This document shows positions 61,586 through 64,000 of a stretch of DNA of 64,000 nt, piece after piece. Under the pieces are notes generated by a model that was not told the DNA's origin, did no database searches, and saw only the letters and a program-made list of their open reading frames with translations. Origin of the DNA: Adlercreutzia hattorii (GTDB lineage Bacteria > Actinomycetota > Coriobacteriia > Coriobacteriales > Eggerthellaceae); assembly GCF_011405655.1 (NCBI RefSeq), contig NZ_AP022829.1, positions 62,001 to 126,000 of the forward strand, given 5' to 3'. Within the stretch, counting starts at the first letter, position 1; the number at the start of each line of letters is the position of its first letter. The translations under genes were made by a program, and so were the position numbers.

Positions 61586-62209
61586 CTACTCCTCGAGGAG
61601 CGCCTCGTACTCCTTGCGTTCCTCGGTGAGCTTCGCCAAGTGCTCGTTCAACGTGTTGAGATTGCGCTGGGCACCGAGAAACTGGATGATGCCCCACACG
61701 GTGGCGGTGCCGGCGACGGCGGCGATCATGCCGAGGATGCCGAAAGGCCGCCGGATGGTGAGCAGCGTGGCCACCGCGCCAATGGCCGCCATGGCCAGGC
61801 CGTTGCGGCGCTCGTCGGAGACGGTGTCGCGCTGGGCCACCAGCTGGGCGCGGGCGGCGGCGATGCCAGCAAGGCGCGCCTTAATCTCGGCCTCGGTGAG
61901 GTATTCCACTTCCACACCGTCTTCGACTTCGGTCCAGGCACGCGCGGCGCCGGATGAGGAGGATGCGCCGGACGAGCTGCCGGATCGCGCACCGCGGCCG
62001 CTACGGCCGCCGCCGGCGCCCGAAGACAGCAGGTCGTAAGCCTCTTGCAGGCGTTTGAACTGCTCGGTGGCGCGGCTTTGCAGCTTCTCGTTGCCCGCGA
62101 ACTTGTCCGGGTGCAGAATCTGCACCGTTTCGCGGTAGGCGATTTTGATGTCGTCGGCCGTGGCGTCGTCTTCCAGGCCGAGTATATGCAGGGCTTCAGT
62201 TCTGTTCAT
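61586..62209 (-). CDS. DnaJ-domain membrane protein
   Basis: The 207-residue protein starts with a J domain (ALHILGLEDDATADDIKIAYR, HPDKF with the HPD motif). A Gly/Ser linker, a helical part and two hydrophobic segments follow (about 145-185), then a charged coiled-coil end. It should recruit DnaK to the membrane. The ATG has only a weak ribosome site; a TTG two codons upstream is possible. Confidence 0.85.
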   Translation of the reverse strand: MNRTEALHILGLEDDATADDIKIAYRETVQILHPDKFAGNEKLQSRATEQFKRLQEAYDLLSSGAGGGRSGRGARSGSSSGASSSSGAARAWTEVEDGVEVEYLTEAEIKARLAGIAAARAQLVAQRDTVSDERRNGLAMAAIGAVATLLTIRRPFGILGMIAAVAGTATVWGIIQFLGAQRNLNTLNEHLAKLTEERKEYEALLEE

Positions 62210-62218
62210 GGGCAAAGC

Positions 62219-62905
62219 CTAACATGATTTTACGGCCCATGCCAGCAGAACCGTTGTGATCACCAAAGGTACGAGATCGGCCGGATTGCCCGTGAGGTAG
62301 GTAGAGGGCAGCACGCCGCCTGTCAGCAAAAGGGGGCCCCAGAACAGCAGATCGAAAAGGCCGTGAACGATTACGGGTGCCATCAGGGAAAGCGCCCGCT
62401 GCGGGAAAGGACGCGAGCCGTAGGGACTACGAACGACGAGCAGCGCCATGACAGCCCCGAACAACGTCGACTGCGTCACCTTGAGAAAGCCCTGGATCGC
62501 AGCAACACCAATGTCGGCTCCTGGCGCCATCAGCGATCCTTCAGGGAACAGGTGGGCCAATCCGAATATGAGGGAACTCGCCATTACCGCGAAACCGGCG
62601 GGATCAACGACTGCGCGTAAGCCGGCGAACCGATGACGATGAGCGCGCGGCGCTCTTCTTGGGTATGCTTCATTCCGGCGACGCACCCAAGACAGGCATG
62701 CCCACAACAACACGCCGCGGAAAAGCACCTCTTCCACCACCGCCGCCTCCCAAGCCTCGGCAAGCAATGCGTCACAGCGCGCCAGCTGCACTGCTTGCGA
62801 ACCCCCGTCGGCCCACCACTGACCGAGGCCGCCCACGACGCCGGCGAGCAGCACCAAGACGAGCACAGGCCCAAAGCCACACGGTATGATTTTGGTATTT
62901 CCCAT
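62219..62905 (-). CDS. CPBP-family intramembrane metalloprotease
   Basis: The 228-residue multi-helix protein has the three family motifs: VVEEVLFRG (EExxxR), FGLAH and IVHGLFDLLFW (HxxxD-like). CPBP (Abi/CAAX) proteases cleave within membranes and often act in bacteriocin immunity or surface protein processing. It is encoded upstream of the DnaJ-domain gene with a 9-base gap, so the two may be co-transcribed. Confidence 0.85.
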   Translation of the reverse strand: MGNTKIIPCGFGPVLVLVLLAGVVGGLGQWWADGGSQAVQLARCDALLAEAWEAAVVEEVLFRGVLLWACLSWVRRRNEAYPRRAPRAHRHRFAGLRAVVDPAGFAVMASSLIFGLAHLFPEGSLMAPGADIGVAAIQGFLKVTQSTLFGAVMALLVVRSPYGSRPFPQRALSLMAPVIVHGLFDLLFWGPLLLTGGVLPSTYLTGNPADLVPLVITTVLLAWAVKSC

Positions 62906-62978
62906 GGCGCATCATTATAATAGGTGCGCCTCTTTGACTGCGCCGGCACCTTTCAGCCGGCCTCGCGAAAGGATCCCC

Positions 62979-63686
62979 ATGAAGCCTATGCCCCCCGTTA
63001 CCGCCTTTGCGTTGAAGGTGGCAGCTATCGTGGGCATGACGTGCAACCATATTGCCAACGTGTTCGGCAGCGAGCTGCCAGGGGGCGCCATGGTCGCTTT
63101 GTATTCTTTGGGCGGCCTCACCTTCCCCATTATGGCGTATCTGCTGTGCGAGGGGTATCGACACACCTCCAGCGTGCGACGCTATGCAGAGCGACTCGCC
63201 GTGTTCGCAGTTGTCTCGCAAATTCCCTATTCGCTGCTGTTCGGAGCGACAGGCAACGTGCTCATCACCCTGCTTATCGGGCTCGGGATGCTGTGGCTTG
63301 TCGACCACCAGCGGCAGAACCTTGTCCTATGCGCGCTGGGCCTCCTTGGAGGGCTGGCCGTCAGTTCCTTTTGCGACTGGGGCATTATCGGCCCGCTTAT
63401 GATTCTGCTTTTCTGGCATTTTCACGATCGGCCGCGCGGGGTAGCGCTCGCAATGCTCGTACCTTTTTTGAGCCTAGGGCTGCCGGCTCTTTCACGGGCA
63501 GTCAGCGATCCTGCGCTGCTAAGCCTAGGCGTACTCGGCTATTACACCGTTGGGTTCGGATTGGCAACAGCGCTCATGCTGAACTACAACGGCCAGCGAG
63601 GCCGACCGTTGAAATGGTTCTTCTATGGGTACTACCCTGGGCATCTTCTAGCACTGTGGGCGCTGGCGCAAGCGCTTGCTCTCTAG
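62979..63686 (+). CDS. TraX-family membrane protein
   Basis: The 235-residue protein has eight or so hydrophobic helices with the TraX patterns LKVAAIVGMTCNHIANVF, GGLTFPIMAYLLCEGYRHT and FYGYYPGHLLALW. Chromosomal TraX homologues are probable acyltransferase-like membrane proteins of unknown substrate. The ATG has GAAAGGAT. It is divergent from the CPBP protease. Confidence 0.87.
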   Translation: MKPMPPVTAFALKVAAIVGMTCNHIANVFGSELPGGAMVALYSLGGLTFPIMAYLLCEGYRHTSSVRRYAERLAVFAVVSQIPYSLLFGATGNVLITLLIGLGMLWLVDHQRQNLVLCALGLLGGLAVSSFCDWGIIGPLMILLFWHFHDRPRGVALAMLVPFLSLGLPALSRAVSDPALLSLGVLGYYTVGFGLATALMLNYNGQRGRPLKWFFYGYYPGHLLALWALAQALAL

Positions 63687-63746
63687 CTGAAACGCCAAAC
63701 CCTGAGGGCGCGGCGGTCCTTTAGAAGCGCTCCCTTTAAAGCAAGG

Positions 63747-64000
63747 CTAAAGCGCTTGATGCCCGGCATTCGGAACGGCGACGGCATCAGCCTCGACAGC
63801 ACTATTGCCCAGCACCTGGCCCTCGAAAGACGCCAGCCGCTGCGCCATCACGAGACGTCGGCGCACGGCGATAACGCCCCACAGCGCCGTTCCAATAGCC
63901 CCCAGACCCGCGACCCAAGGAGCCGGATCAACCGGAGCGTCGAAGGCCCCCATGGGAACCTCCTCTTCGGCAATGGCTTCGGCGCCGCCTACCCGAGCGA
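63747..64000 (-). CDS. C-terminus of a surface-anchored protein (partial)
   Basis: The frame enters from the window edge and ends with AEAIAEEEVPMGAFDAP, a 20-residue hydrophobic helix (WVAGLGAIGTALWGVIAV), RRR and a hydrophilic tail of about 35 residues. The acidic VPMG region before a helix and arginines resembles ends of collagen-binding/SpaA-type surface proteins, but there is no LPxTG. The bulk of the gene lies outside. Confidence 0.55.
   Translation of the reverse strand, partial: ARVGGAEAIAEEEVPMGAFDAPVDPAPWVAGLGAIGTALWGVIAVRRRLVMAQRLASFEGQVLGNSAVEADAVAVPNAGHQAL

Noticed and set aside
63747-63953. Small complete membrane protein starting at the ATG at 63953
   Set aside because: The frame continues upstream to the window edge with protein-like residues, so it is the end of a longer gene.

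Overview
The window looks like chromosome of a high-GC, anaerobic Coriobacteriia actinobacterium, most likely Eggerthellaceae. The clues are two pairs of a LuxR-type regulator with a polytopic membrane N-terminus beside a Tat-exported, FAD-dependent reductase-like lipoprotein, a class III (oxygen-sensitive) ribonucleotide reductase, a complete [FeFe]-hydrogenase and maturase operon, Tat/lipobox lipoproteins and high GC content. The genus assignment is inference; no rRNA is present.

Left part (1-11.4 kb): a phosphate-starvation neighbourhood. A PhoB-like response regulator (cut by the window edge), a Na+/phosphate cotransporter and pstSCAB lie on the minus strand. They are preceded by 11-bp-phased TTTAC direct repeats resembling Pho boxes. 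A fresh chimeric remnant (5' end of the cotransporter joined to the 3' end of nrdD) sits where phoU is often found. Between them lie a flavoprotein/LuxR pair and an AAA+ ATPase with a phased repeat array. From 11.4 to 16 kb come a toxin-antitoxin pair, a Fic relic, and a TetR-controlled ABC exporter, bracketed by two copies of a roughly 150-bp palindromic repeat.

Middle (16-38.2 kb): nrdD with an NrdR box; an ECF vitamin-type importer operon with fused ATPases and a methyltransferase-like gene; a candidate free-standing RNA made of eight consecutive hairpins with C-rich loops; two tandem YhgE/Pip exporters; and a tightly overlapping five-gene hydrogenase operon (GltD-like flavoprotein, hydA, hydE, hydG, hydF).

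Accessory region (38.3-47 kb): an aminotransferase fused to the tail of an ornithine cyclodeaminase, a truncated PucR regulator, and a cluster of AAA+/PD-(D/E)XK-type (DUF4143-like) ATPases, two intact, one lacking its P-loop and one reduced to a relic. Each complete or P-loop-less ATPase gene has its own private phased direct-repeat array at its promoter. An iron alcohol dehydrogenase and a PIN toxin module follow.

Right part (47-64 kb): serine acetyltransferase, an MFS exporter fused to CBS domains, a CNNM/CorC protein, a second LuxR/flavoprotein pair, an amidohydrolase, two tRNA-Ser genes, an orphan ABC ATPase, a PpiC-type foldase, BipA, a DnaJ-domain membrane protein, a CPBP protease, a TraX-like protein and the C-terminus of a surface protein. 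Many intergenic gaps carry short repeats private to that gap. Several loci show recent deletion-fusion events, a notable theme of this window.
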